DNA of 34,909 bases from an uncultured Saprospiraceae bacterium (GCA_938002705.1 CALLAG010000359.1:1-34909); one strand, 5' to 3'. Positions 1-9,015 are shown, counted from the first letter of the stretch. Made by a program: numbers and translations. The notes: generated from the sequence alone by a model not told the origin.

Positions 1-164
1 TGGCGGATAAGATCGCTCATATAATTTATTTCAGATTAAGACAGAAAACCTACCTACTGGCAGGCAGGCGTAGACATAGCCTTAGCTATGGCGAGGCTTT
101 CTAACGCAGATATGGAATAAATTATAATGCGAATTACCGCAATTTTGTAGGTTAATTTGTATTA
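1..164. repeat. Interspersed folded repeat, copy 1 (left end cut by the window)
   Basis: This stretch matches 22621-22784 at 162 of 164 bases; the differences are at 84 (A/G) and 147 (G/A). Identity stops right after 164. Bases 1-34 are imperfectly complementary to 111-141: both arms read TATAATTTATT inward after a GCGG-TAA block. The tip carries a CATAGC/GCTATG hairpin around 75-90, and there is a small side hairpin near CCTACC...GGCAGG at 50-67. Copy 2 suggests the arm continues about 22 bases to the left, beyond this window. No open reading frame spans it. It is best described as a MITE-like or BIME-like element. Confidence 0.85.
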
Positions 165-202
165 CATACTTATCATTAAGAAAATCAATTAGTACAAAGA
201 AA

Positions 203-231
203 AAAGTCTGGCGTATAACACACCAGACTTT
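203..231 (-). terminator. Rho-independent terminator of the 296-667 gene
   Basis: A perfect 9-bp stem, AAAGTCTGG (203-211) with CCAGACTTT (223-231), has an 11-base loop. On the minus strand the stem is followed by a run of T from the A-rich stretch at 198-205. It lies about 65 bases after the stop codon of the minus-strand gene. Confidence 0.8.
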
Positions 232-295
232 CAGTAAACACCCTTAATTTTTAAATATATTCTATCGGACTATATCATCTAATTGATCAATGATA

Positions 296-667
296 TTAGT
301 TCAAATTGACATTAGCATAATGTAGCTGGCTATCACCTTCTACTTTGAACCCTAACTTGTAGTCACCTTTGTCAAAAAGATTTTTATTAATTCTTACTTT
401 GTTAGATCCTACAGTAAGTTGGAATGATATTCTTCCATCTTCACCATATATCTGAACAAATTTTATTTTTTTGCTTGTTTCGAATTCGAAGTTGTTCTGA
501 TCTTCTGTCATCTCAGCAGATACAAAAGTAGATACTTCAGTATCTTCGATTGATACCGTCATTGATTCTGCACTTAGTAATGTTACTGGATTACCAGAAT
601 CATTATTAGCTAATGCAAGAGTTAAGAAAGAGAAAAGGAACATTGGAATTAAGATTAAGTTTTTCAT
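296..667 (-). CDS. Small secreted protein of unknown function
   Basis: 123 residues with a clear Sec signal peptide: MKN, then a hydrophobic core LILIPMFLFSFLTLALA, with likely cleavage near residue 20. The mature part of about 100 residues is polar and beta-rich, ending in alternating hydrophobic strands such as YKLGFKV and HYANVNL. This resembles a very short T9SS-type C-terminal Ig-like module (a KLG-F-V strand and a final N-L-N), but the conserved GxY-V pattern is incomplete, so the assignment is open. The start ATG at 667 is followed directly by the signal peptide. Three GCACTACA repeats lie 68-108 bases upstream and may be regulatory. A strong terminator at 203-231 suggests a single-gene transcript. 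No family recognised. Confidence 0.7.
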   Translation of the reverse strand: MKNLILIPMFLFSFLTLALANNDSGNPVTLLSAESMTVSIEDTEVSTFVSAEMTEDQNNFEFETSKKIKFVQIYGEDGRISFQLTVGSNKVRINKNLFDKGDYKLGFKVEGDSQLHYANVNLN

Positions 668-734
668 AGTTTTTTTTGCTTTAACACGTTACATAAGGAA
701 GACAGGATATAAGCATGCTACCCTATGTCTCTAA

Positions 735-775
735 GCACTACAGAAAGCACTACATAGTAATACAAAGGCACTACA
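735..775. promoter_or_regulatory. Three direct repeats of GCACTACA
   Basis: GCACTACA occurs at 735-742, 747-754 and 768-775, with periods of 12 and 21 bases, in the gap between the divergent genes ending at 667 (minus strand start) and starting at 881. Such iteration near whole helical turns suits a transcription factor site. The regulator is unknown. Confidence 0.4.
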
Positions 776-880
776 TGACGTATTTTTAGCTCGATAAGTG
801 TAAAACATTTGTCAGTTTTTCACACGACAAGAAATATGTACTAACTTCGATATGAGTTTTTTTATTCTATAAATATATCG

Positions 881-1285
881 ATGGCAGATATCCAATCCTA
901 TGTTAAAGAATGTACTGATCTCATACAATCTGGGTATACCCGAGATGATATAGATCAATATCTCAAAGATAAATCTTGCGATGCAAAGACAGCTGCAGCT
1001 GTTCATCTTGAATTACAACACCTATTCGTAGAAAAAGAAAGGGCCTCACAAAGAAAAGAAGATGCATGGTCTAATATCGTAGCAGGTAGCTTTGCGATGG
1101 TCATCAATACCCTATTTACTATATACACTATAGTTACTGGTGGTTATATCAGTCTTCTACTGTCGATAATTATGTTTTACTTTGGCTGGAAGTATATACG
1201 TCAAGGATGGAGAATCCTTCAAAACCTGGATGACACGAGATCCATATTTGACAAAGGAGCTAATAAGTACATACCTAAGAGGTAG
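881..1285 (+). CDS. Small membrane protein of unknown function
   Basis: 134 residues. Residues 1-60 form a charged, soluble, probably helical N-terminal part (acidic, with a QSYVKECTDLIQSG start). Two hydrophobic segments follow, about 66-88 and 91-109, separated by a Gly-Gly turn, so this looks like an inner-membrane hairpin with both ends in the cytoplasm. The tail is short and basic (NKYIPKR). There is no signal peptide. The gene is divergent from the small secreted protein at 296-667 and converges with the HExxH gene, overlapping its 3' end by 11 bases. No family recognised. Confidence 0.7.
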   Translation: MADIQSYVKECTDLIQSGYTRDDIDQYLKDKSCDAKTAAAVHLELQHLFVEKERASQRKEDAWSNIVAGSFAMVINTLFTIYTIVTGGYISLLLSIIMFYFGWKYIRQGWRILQNLDDTRSIFDKGANKYIPKR

Positions 1286-1883
1286 CTTGCTTACTTGAGA
1301 ATGTACTCCAATATTCTCTTATACACTCGATCTTTTCTTCTTCGGAGCTATCAGACATTATTATCTGAGGTATAGTCCTACCAGCATAAGCTTTGATATG
1401 ATTACTGAATCTATCATATAGTATCGTGCCCGCATCAGCTTCTATTTCTAAAGGAGCTTTGTCATGACCATATCTGGCATACTGATAGATGAAGATGATA
1501 AGGTATAATATAATGGATCCAAACCTTCTAGCATGAGCAACATGAGACACTTCATGAGAAGCCAGCCGAAGCCAGGCACTTGGGTTATCAGCAAATGCAT
1601 ACCCATTATAATATTTCTGATCTTCCGAAAAATAATTCTCAGTAAAATAAATTCTACTCCATCGTCCATTCCCTAATGTGATGGCGCCACCTCCTTTAGT
1701 TGCATAGTACCATGGGATATATTGAGGATAAGATCTCCGGAACACCCTACATGTCTGTATATCGTCAAGATCAGCATCCGTCACTAAGGAGAACAGATAA
1801 CTAACAGCTGGATTAAATAGGTAGTATGATCCACCTTCTGCTGGTTCTAAAATTAATGAGGGATAAGTTTCAGTATTACTCAA
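1275..1883 (-). CDS. Zincin-like HExxH protein (DUF4157-like)
   Basis: 202 residues. The core has HEVSH at residues 110-114, followed 30-odd residues later by a segment with E146, E148 and D150 (LEIEAD). That is the layout of small gluzincin-like or DUF4157-type proteins, in which HExxH and a downstream acidic residue bind zinc. Between them lies a hydrophobic stretch (residues 122-134) that may be a membrane-associated helix. No signal peptide is visible. The only plausible start is TTG at 1883; the frame is blocked upstream by a stop. It sits 15 bases downstream of the DsbA-like gene and is probably cotranscribed with it and with the metalloprotease. Peptidase activity is an inference from the motif. 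Confidence 0.65.
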   Translation of the reverse strand: MSNTETYPSLILEPAEGGSYYLFNPAVSYLFSLVTDADLDDIQTCRVFRRSYPQYIPWYYATKGGGAITLGNGRWSRIYFTENYFSEDQKYYNGYAFADNPSAWLRLASHEVSHVAHARRFGSIILYLIIFIYQYARYGHDKAPLEIEADAGTILYDRFSNHIKAYAGRTIPQIIMSDSSEEEKIECIREYWSTFSSKQATS

Positions 1884-1898
1884 CGGAAGTATAGTTTC

Positions 1899-2582
1899 TT
1901 AGCGAGCATCAGAGGTCAGCTTATCAATGATCTTACTCATCTTATCACTCGTACTGTAACCTTGAGTTACAATATATTGCTCATCTCCGATCTGTAATAA
2001 GACTGTCGGGAATGATGTAACACCCAGTAGCTTAGCGTTATCAAATTCTGCTTTGGTAGCTTCTTTGATTTCCTTAGTATAGAACATATTATCAAAAGCA
2101 TCAGTCGCTATACCCATAGTATTAAGAATGCCATGATAAGATTCACTTTGATTCATATCCTTATTCTGTACGTAGAATAGTTTTTGGATTTCTACAAAAA
2201 AGTCACCTACTGCATCGGGCTTTAGCTCCTTAATGACGACAACAGCTCGTGATGGTGGCTCTGTATCATAATTAAGATCACTTCTATCTAATATCCCATA
2301 ACTGAACTCTTGTCCACTGGCTTCATGGACATGCTTCCAGTGATCAGCGAGAAAGTCTTTCATCTCTGAGATAGGCTTATCAAAATATGGGCGGAGGCCA
2401 CCCATAACATAATCTATTTGTACTTTATCTTTATAATCTGCTTTGAGCTTTTGCCATTCTGGTGCTATACCATAACACCATGAGCACATAGGATCTCCGA
2501 CGTATATTAACTTCATGTTATCCTGTGATTGTATACTTAGATTAGACATAAATAAAATTGTGATAGCAATTATTAATCTCAT
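1899..2582 (-). CDS. Exported DsbA/FrnE-type thiol-disulfide oxidoreductase
   Basis: 227 residues. An N-terminal signal peptide (residues 1-20, core LIIAITILFMSNLSI) precedes a thioredoxin-fold DsbA-family domain. The active site is CSWC at residues 33-36 within DPMCSWCYG, a signature of the DsbA/FrnE branch. The matching cis-proline is P192 in TSFPTV. Between them lies the alpha-helical insertion typical of DsbA (about 70-180). It should act in the periplasm on cysteine pairs of exported proteins. It lies 42 bases downstream of a Cys-rich secreted metalloprotease and 15 bases upstream of the HExxH gene, on the same strand. This suggests a role in folding one or both, which is inference. FrnE and 2-hydroxychromene-2-carboxylate isomerase are related folds; the export signal and CxxC favour an oxidoreductase. 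Confidence 0.85.
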   Translation of the reverse strand: MRLIIAITILFMSNLSIQSQDNMKLIYVGDPMCSWCYGIAPEWQKLKADYKDKVQIDYVMGGLRPYFDKPISEMKDFLADHWKHVHEASGQEFSYGILDRSDLNYDTEPPSRAVVVIKELKPDAVGDFFVEIQKLFYVQNKDMNQSESYHGILNTMGIATDAFDNMFYTKEIKEATKAEFDNAKLLGVTSFPTVLLQIGDEQYIVTQGYSTSDKMSKIIDKLTSDAR

Positions 2583-2624
2583 GATATATTAACTGTGAAG
2601 TATGGTAATAGATTCATTAATCTT

Positions 2625-5585
2625 CTATTTTACTAATAATACTTTTTGACTAATTCTTTGATTCTTATTTTGTATTTCTATTGTATACATTCCTTTTGAG
2701 TAACTGCTTAATAGTTCTGCCACAACACTGGATGCCTGCGCTCCTAATTGTGTAAGGGACTTAATCACTTCTCCTTCTGAATTTTTAATATCAATACTTA
2801 AAATTATCTCATCATAGTCAGAAAACAAGGCTTCCAATGCATTATCAGTATTAATAGATCTAGCATCTGAAGAATTATCATCTTGTATCGGCATAGGTGT
2901 ACACGGCTCTATTCGTGCTTCGAATGTCGTACCCAATATTACTTCGAATGGGTATACCAAATCAATGTCAGTACCTGCTGTAAACAAAACTGATTGTCCA
3001 CTCTCATCGATAACTGCATCCGAAGTCACATTTATCTCAGCTCTATAAGTATAATTAGTTATTGTGTTAATGACAATATAATCTCCATCACAATCTGGTG
3101 GAGGACCACAGCCCTCATCGATTATACCATCACAATTATTATCTATACCATCACACACTTCAGTATTACCGGGATAGTTATCTGCCTCTGTATCATCACA
3201 ATCTGTATTATTAGTGACATATCCTGAGGGCGGGCTACAATCTGTAACAGAACTGGTAGCGTCTCCAAATCCATCGCCATCTGTATCAGCATAATAAGTA
3301 GTCAATAACTCCTCATCTATCATGCCGTCACAATCGTTATCTATCCCATCACATACTTCTGTGTTACCAGGATAATTATCTGCTTCCATATCATCACAAT
3401 CATCACCTCCTATGACTGCACTTACACCATCCCATCCTCCTGCGTCAAATGTACATTCTACATAACCATCAGCATCATTATCTATTTCGGTATCTGGCAA
3501 TGTAGAATTACTACAGTTATTAATCTGACCATCGCATAATTCTGGTGCTCCTGGATATACAGTACTGTCACTATCATTACAATCTGTATTATCAGAAGTA
3601 TAACCAGAAGGTAATGTGCAAGCGACCAAAGTAGTATTAACATCTCCAAACCCATCAGAATCAGAATCAGCGTAGTAGGTGTTCGTTAGATTTTCATCTA
3701 TCATACCATCACAATTATTATCTACTCCATCACATACTTCTGTAGCGGCAGGGTTGATTGCTGGATTAGTGTCATCACAGTCAGTGCTGTCTATTACATA
3801 ACCTGTCGGTAGTGAGCATCCTGTAATCGAGGCTCCGATATCACCAAAAGTATCGCCGTCAGCATCTAGATAGTATATGTTACTTCCATTTTCATCTACA
3901 AGGTTATCACAATCATTGTCTATCCCATCACATACTTCTGTAGCTTCAGGATTGACAGCAGGGTTAATATCATCACAGTCATCACCTCCTACGACGCCAG
4001 CTGCACCTTTCCATCCTCCCATGTCTATAGTACATATTACAAATCCATCACTATCATCATCAAACTCAACTAAGGGTAGCGAGGTGGTATTACAATCATT
4101 AATTAATCCATCACACAACTCGGGGGCACCGGGATATATGGTAGCATCACCGTCATTACAATCCGTATTATCAAGCACAAATCCAGTCGGAGGGCTACAC
4201 GCTACCTCAGATACAGTCGAGATACCAAATCCATCTCCATCATCATCTAGATAATAAGTTGTACCAGGAGTAATAGTTACATTCTGAGTAAGGGTAATCC
4301 CATCATTGCCACCTGCATTAGTTACAAGTAATTGCGTAACTATGGTACCCGATGTACCACTCGTAGGACAGACAACAGGATTCTGATCTGTAGAACTGGT
4401 TATATTCAATACAAGATTACCACTTGTGACTGTAAACGCCCAAGTCCATGAAGTAGGTGTATTAGTAGATAGATCAGTGAACTGTATACATTCATTAGAA
4501 CAGATCGGCACACTACCTGATGGAGTAAAATCTGCAACAGGTGGAGCAATAGTACACTTACTAGATGTTGTTGTATATCCTTCTGCTACTGCTGTAGCAT
4601 ACATCACATCACTTTGATCAGAGGTAAACATATACATACAGGCGTCACCAGCATAAGACATAAAATTCATATACATATCTTCTGAACCACAAGTTTGTGG
4701 CAGGTCAGCGCAAGTGTTATCATTACAGTTAGTAAGCCCGCTATAATTAGTCGACATATTAGGCGTATCAGGAATCTGATCTTGCGATCCTCCACATCCA
4801 CTGTTATCTCCCCATATATGAAAAAGACCAAAATAATGCCCGAGTTCATGTGCTAAAGTCTCTCCTTCGTCATAGGCAGCGAAACAGCCTGCTGATCCTG
4901 TAGTCTGGACTCCTGTACAATTTATATTACCAGTACCGAAGACACAATTATCTACTAATACTCCGTCACCATTAAATTGTCCCGGGATACCATTAGATAC
5001 ACCCAGTAGTCCGCCGGCTAAGTTGTCCACATAAATATTGACATAGCCAGCCCAATCAGAATTAACAGGTGTGAAATTACCGCTCGGGACACTGAAGTTG
5101 AGTTGTCCGAAAGTAATCGCCAGATCACCATTTACTAATCCATAACCAGCAGGATGATTCTGTGTAGCTATACAGAATTCCATACATGCATCTCCTAATA
5201 TGTTAGCCCCAAAGCAGGAAGCAAAATTAGCAATCAATCCAGCATCTGAATCTAAACCCATAATCTCAAGATTCATCTCATCTATCTGATCTTGTACTAT
5301 AGTAATAACACATGCCTCCTCAGAGGGCATTACCAGTCCTGAATCAAAGTGTACGGCTACTGGTATCATCAATGGCCCAGAAGTACATGTGGGATTCTTA
5401 TCTTCTCTTCTTTGTTTTATTATAGGAGCTGTTTTACTAATCCACTCTTTTATATGATTCTTATATTCTGGATCTTCTTCCATTCTTTTCTCGTGATTCT
5501 GAATGGTACTGAGACATCTCTCCCCTTCCTGACCTGACACGTGGAGACAGATCAACATCAATAAAATCGAAAAAGTAATACGCAT
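2625..5585 (-). CDS. Secreted M43-type metalloprotease with MopE-like repeats and T9SS type A tail
   Basis: 986 residues. A signal peptide (1-18) precedes a pappalysin/cytophagalysin (M43) catalytic domain. The zinc motif is HELGHYFGLFH at 246-256 (ligands H246, H250, H256; catalytic E247), and the Met-turn lies near M309 (NFMSYAGDAC). A PKD-like domain follows (about 348-440). Next come six Cys/Asp-rich 'putative metal-binding' repeats of MopE type (about 443-828), each with a CDG core (TEVCDGIDND or PELCDG) and a DxDxDGFGD calcium-like loop. The last 80 residues are a T9SS type A sorting domain ending in QKVLLVK. The protein is therefore expected on the cell surface or outside, cutting proteins and probably stabilised by calcium and disulfides. 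It is first in a probable operon with the DsbA-like and HExxH genes. The repeat region shows block duplication. Confidence 0.92.
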   Translation of the reverse strand: MRITFSILLMLICLHVSGQEGERCLSTIQNHEKRMEEDPEYKNHIKEWISKTAPIIKQRREDKNPTCTSGPLMIPVAVHFDSGLVMPSEEACVITIVQDQIDEMNLEIMGLDSDAGLIANFASCFGANILGDACMEFCIATQNHPAGYGLVNGDLAITFGQLNFSVPSGNFTPVNSDWAGYVNIYVDNLAGGLLGVSNGIPGQFNGDGVLVDNCVFGTGNINCTGVQTTGSAGCFAAYDEGETLAHELGHYFGLFHIWGDNSGCGGSQDQIPDTPNMSTNYSGLTNCNDNTCADLPQTCGSEDMYMNFMSYAGDACMYMFTSDQSDVMYATAVAEGYTTTSSKCTIAPPVADFTPSGSVPICSNECIQFTDLSTNTPTSWTWAFTVTSGNLVLNITSSTDQNPVVCPTSGTSGTIVTQLLVTNAGGNDGITLTQNVTITPGTTYYLDDDGDGFGISTVSEVACSPPTGFVLDNTDCNDGDATIYPGAPELCDGLINDCNTTSLPLVEFDDDSDGFVICTIDMGGWKGAAGVVGGDDCDDINPAVNPEATEVCDGIDNDCDNLVDENGSNIYYLDADGDTFGDIGASITGCSLPTGYVIDSTDCDDTNPAINPAATEVCDGVDNNCDGMIDENLTNTYYADSDSDGFGDVNTTLVACTLPSGYTSDNTDCNDSDSTVYPGAPELCDGQINNCSNSTLPDTEIDNDADGYVECTFDAGGWDGVSAVIGGDDCDDMEADNYPGNTEVCDGIDNDCDGMIDEELLTTYYADTDGDGFGDATSSVTDCSPPSGYVTNNTDCDDTEADNYPGNTEVCDGIDNNCDGIIDEGCGPPPDCDGDYIVINTITNYTYRAEINVTSDAVIDESGQSVLFTAGTDIDLVYPFEVILGTTFEARIEPCTPMPIQDDNSSDARSINTDNALEALFSDYDEIILSIDIKNSEGEVIKSLTQLGAQASSVVAELLSSYSKGMYTIEIQNKNQRISQKVLLVK

Positions 5586-5805
5586 ATAATCCTATAGTTA
5601 GAAGTGACTAATTAAAAAAAAGGGGTTGGAGTTGACACATTAATTCTGTGTATAGCTGCTAAGATAAATAAAACCAATAATCAGCGCAGTACTAATACAA
5701 CAAATAATATCTTATGTCGCATGGGGTATTGCTTATATCTTAGACATCAATTAACCACAGAATCCTTCGCTGGATCACTAATTTTATAATTACAACATGT
5801 ACTTA

Positions 5806-6930
5806 TTACGAATAGAACAACTGTGATATGATAGCATCTGCAATAACCAGAGACTTACTATTCAGAATATAATTTCCTTCTGAGGACATTATATCGCCGT
5901 TATCAACGAATATTTGGACTTCTTTTATAAAGTGTAGCTTATATTTTAATCCTATATTGCTAATATAATCGACCTCACATCCCCACTTCGTTCTCAGTCC
6001 AGTCATGACGTACTCATTATAATTGTCTTTGTGACTCAAGATTTCGTGAGAGTTAGGTAGGAGATTTTCTTTGATCTGTGTCATATACTTGACATTATGA
6101 GCGACATTCCACGACCGCTCTACACCATTATAAGAATGGGCAGAAGGCCCTATACCTAGGTAAGGCACACGCTTCCAGTAGTTGGTATTATGCTGAGAGA
6201 TATATCCAGGTAGTGCATAGTTAGATATCTCGTAGTGGTCATAACCGTATGACTTAAGTGCATCTATAGTCAGCTGAAACTGATGTGATAAGGACGTATC
6301 GCTGAGAGGTTTGATTTTTTTAGTTTTTATAAAATGATGGAGGGCCGTATCTTCTTCTACTGTCAGCCCATAGCAGGATAGATGCTTTATCCCAAATCCA
6401 TGAGCCAAACTCAGATTATTAAGCCATTGCTCATCAGAGGTCGTCGGACTACCAAATATCAAGTCAATAGAAAAATTATCTATCCCTGCATTATAGCTAT
6501 ACTCTATAGATCGGAATGACTGATCAGCATTATGGGATCTATTCATCCATCGTATATCATTCTCATGAAAAGATTGAACACCTATGCTCAATCTATTGAC
6601 TCCTAGTGAATGGAGTTCCTTGGTTTTCTCTGCAGTAAGATCATCAGGATTAGCCTCGAGAGTCATTTCTACATCATCTGACACTCTAAAGTGCTGATAA
6701 CATGCAGCAATTATGGCCTCTAATTCTCGACCCGAAAGAACAGAAGGTGTACCACCACCAAAGTAGATTGTATGTACATCAGCATCCTCGAGATAAGATT
6801 TTCTCATCTCTATCTCCCTAATAATAGCTGTCACCATATCTCCAGTATTTTTCATAGATGTAGAAAAATGAAAGTTACAATAGTGACAAGCCTGCTTGCA
6901 GAATGGAATATGTATGTAAATACCCGCCAT
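5806..6930 (-). CDS. hemW: HemW-like radical SAM protein (heme chaperone)
   Basis: 374 residues, the usual HemW length. The radical SAM cluster motif is C11-x3-C15-x2-C18 followed by N-F, within IHIPFCKQACHYCNF at the extreme N-terminus. The family signatures YFGGGTPS, EANPDD and RLSIGVQSF follow in order, then the HemN C-terminal region (SCYGLTVEEDTALH, YEISNYALPG, and GIGPSAHSY near residue 270). HemN itself, the coproporphyrinogen III dehydrogenase, has CxxxCxxCxC and a longer N-terminal part. The F after the third Cys and the short N-terminus favour HemW, which binds heme and hands it to client proteins. The gene is divergent from the BamA-like gene, with about 60 bases to the likely start of the latter. 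Confidence 0.9.
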   Translation of the reverse strand: MAGIYIHIPFCKQACHYCNFHFSTSMKNTGDMVTAIIREIEMRKSYLEDADVHTIYFGGGTPSVLSGRELEAIIAACYQHFRVSDDVEMTLEANPDDLTAEKTKELHSLGVNRLSIGVQSFHENDIRWMNRSHNADQSFRSIEYSYNAGIDNFSIDLIFGSPTTSDEQWLNNLSLAHGFGIKHLSCYGLTVEEDTALHHFIKTKKIKPLSDTSLSHQFQLTIDALKSYGYDHYEISNYALPGYISQHNTNYWKRVPYLGIGPSAHSYNGVERSWNVAHNVKYMTQIKENLLPNSHEILSHKDNYNEYVMTGLRTKWGCEVDYISNIGLKYKLHFIKEVQIFVDNGDIMSSEGNYILNSKSLVIADAIISQLFYS

Positions 6931-6967
6931 ATACGTTAAGAATAAGGTATAAATGGTAAAACAGTTC

Positions 6968-6975
6968 TACTTTTG
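6968..6975 (+). promoter_or_regulatory. Candidate -7 box (TAnnTTTG) of the BamA-like gene
   Basis: TACTTTTG fits the Bacteroidota -7 consensus TAnnTTTG and ends 14 bases before the ATG at 6990, where the signal peptide would begin. No convincing -33 TTTG is seen at the expected distance, so support is partial. Confidence 0.3.
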
Positions 6976-7078
6976 ATCATATGATACAAATGTATATTTA
7001 GTCATCAGATATCTCCTATTCATATGTGCTTTTCTTCTTGCAGAATTACTTTCTGCTCAGAGCTTCCCTATCAGAATA

Positions 7079-8755
7079 TTGAGTGATAGCAATATCAGTG
7101 ATATTATAGATGACACTATTCTGACGCTCAAGAAGAATACGCCTCCAGAAGTCCTTCTCCTACCTGTAGTAGAAAAACTAATCAATCAGAATTACTTAGA
7201 GGCTTCTATAGATTCCATGAAGATAGATTCTACCGAAGGCTACAACTTAGCATACTTACATCTGGGACCACAATATGATATCGATAGCTTATCATTAGAT
7301 TCTTTAAGCACAGACTATATCAGCAGACTTAAGCTTAATCAGCCCCAGACAATAGAAGAGTTTCTTCTACTTAGAAAAAATATCCAAACTTACTATGGCA
7401 ATGAAGGCTACCCATTCTGCAAAATAAATCTTAAAAATCTCAGTTATAAAGAAAACAGCATCTATGGTCAACTCCAGATAAATACAGGGCCAGAGATCCT
7501 CGTAGACACTATACAACTTAATGGTGACGTACGTATAAGGCAAGGATATATAGAAAACTACTTGAACTTCAAGAAAGGAGAACCTTATAATCACGAAAAG
7601 CTACTCAAGATCAACTCTCAACTCAATAAGCTCACTTTCCTAAAACAAGAGAAAACACCAGATCTAAGTTTCTATTATAATAATGCAGCTATAAATCTCT
7701 ATATCCAGCCCAAAAATGCGAGTCGATTTGACCTACTCTTTGGTGTAATACCTACCAGTAACATTGAGGGTCAGCAGTTATTCTTATCTCTTGATTTTAC
7801 CGCTGAGATGCGTAATAAGCTCAACTTTGGAGAATATATCTATATCAATTTCGAAAGATTAAGACCGGAGCAACAGAATCTGGAACTACAATTTAATTAT
7901 CCCTATCTCCTCGACCTGCCATTCGCCATAGATACCCGACTAAATATATTTCGGAATGCACTTAACTTCTCTACCCTACAGTCAGATCTCGGTATTCAGT
8001 ACCTCATTAATACAACAGACTATCTTAAGGTCTCATGGAATTTTGAATCCTCTAATATCATAGAAGTCGATACAGCAGATATAATAGCAACAAGACAATT
8101 ACCTATAGATTTAGACTTTAGTCAGACGGGATTTGGCGTAGAGTTTTTCATGGATAGATTAGACTATAGATTTAATCCAAGATCTGGATATCGTATCAAA
8201 GCAAGAGGAATTATAGGACAAAAAACCATAAAGATTAATCCTCAAATTATACAGCTGGAATCAGCTTCTGACACATTTGATTATGCCACATTATATGATG
8301 ACCTTACATTAGAGTCCCCACGATATGAGATCATCACGGACATGTCATACTTCAAGCCACTCGCAGCCAGAAGTGCCTTAGGAATACACCTAAAGGGAGC
8401 ATGGCGTTATGCAGAGCAAGGGCTTCTGCGCAATGAAAAATATCAGATAGGCGGCAACAAAATATTAAGAGGATTTGACGAAGCGGCCTTCTTTACAAGT
8501 TACTATGCAGTATCGACCATAGAATATAGATTACTATTATCGGACAACTCCTACTTTAGTGTTCCCTTCGTAGATTTTGGTTATTTCGAATTAGAAAACG
8601 GTGACCCGACTTACGGAATAGGTATAGGAGGAAGCTTAGGATTTGAGACCAAGGTAGGCCTGTTTAACTTTACAGTCGCTGTGGGCCGAACAAGCGACGT
8701 CGATTTTGATCTAAGTAGACCTAAAGCACATTTCGGGTTTATTTCATTATTTTAA
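7079..8755 (+). CDS. BamA/TamA-family outer membrane protein; signal peptide disrupted by a frameshift
   Basis: 558 residues are readable from a TTG at 7079, but this is not the natural start. Reading the same frame upstream from about 7001 gives VIRYLLFICAFLLAELLSAQ, a signal peptide without any ATG, GTG or TTG. ATG at 6990 is one base out of frame with it. The rest is a normal Omp85 protein. Residues 1-210 look like POTRA-type domains (repeated GYxxA/IxL segments). A 16-strand barrel follows, with the lid-loop motif ILRGF (GGNKILRGFDE, around residue 461) and a C-terminal Phe. It is shorter than BamA (about 800 residues), so it is more like TamA or a short Omp85 insertase/exporter. It is divergent from hemW. 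Either a one-base sequencing deletion or a real frameshift explains the start. Confidence 0.8.
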   Translation: MSDSNISDIIDDTILTLKKNTPPEVLLLPVVEKLINQNYLEASIDSMKIDSTEGYNLAYLHLGPQYDIDSLSLDSLSTDYISRLKLNQPQTIEEFLLLRKNIQTYYGNEGYPFCKINLKNLSYKENSIYGQLQINTGPEILVDTIQLNGDVRIRQGYIENYLNFKKGEPYNHEKLLKINSQLNKLTFLKQEKTPDLSFYYNNAAINLYIQPKNASRFDLLFGVIPTSNIEGQQLFLSLDFTAEMRNKLNFGEYIYINFERLRPEQQNLELQFNYPYLLDLPFAIDTRLNIFRNALNFSTLQSDLGIQYLINTTDYLKVSWNFESSNIIEVDTADIIATRQLPIDLDFSQTGFGVEFFMDRLDYRFNPRSGYRIKARGIIGQKTIKINPQIIQLESASDTFDYATLYDDLTLESPRYEIITDMSYFKPLAARSALGIHLKGAWRYAEQGLLRNEKYQIGGNKILRGFDEAAFFTSYYAVSTIEYRLLLSDNSYFSVPFVDFGYFELENGDPTYGIGIGGSLGFETKVGLFNFTVAVGRTSDVDFDLSRPKAHFGFISLF

Positions 8756-9015
8756 ATTATATGACTATCGGCTATTTGGTACTAAGCATAATTGTGGATC
8801 ATAAATAATAGCAAATACTTAACATCTCGATATGAGTAATATTTTATTTAACAAGTACCGAATAAAGTATAAAATCTTGTAATGTTGACTCTGAGTCTTT
8901 TTAATCGTGAATGTTATTGAAGCAGAGCCATGTCAAATCATGGTGGGTGGCGGGAGCGGCACAGAGTTGAGCCTTTGATTTGACTTGATTTTCAGCCTAT
9001 TGGCAGACAGGTTTG

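Noticed and set aside
3107..4257. Dense tandem repeats that could pass for a CRISPR array
   Set aside because: They are in frame, encode Cys/Asp-rich protein repeats and have unequal spacing without unique spacers of equal length.
847..8837. TCGATATGAGT at 847-857 and at 8827-8837, both in AT-rich gaps
   Set aside because: An 11-base match occurs with little else shared around it and could arise by chance; one lies upstream of a gene start and the other 290 bases from one.
8773..8858. Inverted ATTTGGTACT and AGTACCGAAT separated by about 65 bases
   Set aside because: Only weakly paired with a long loop; no sign of conservation from one copy.
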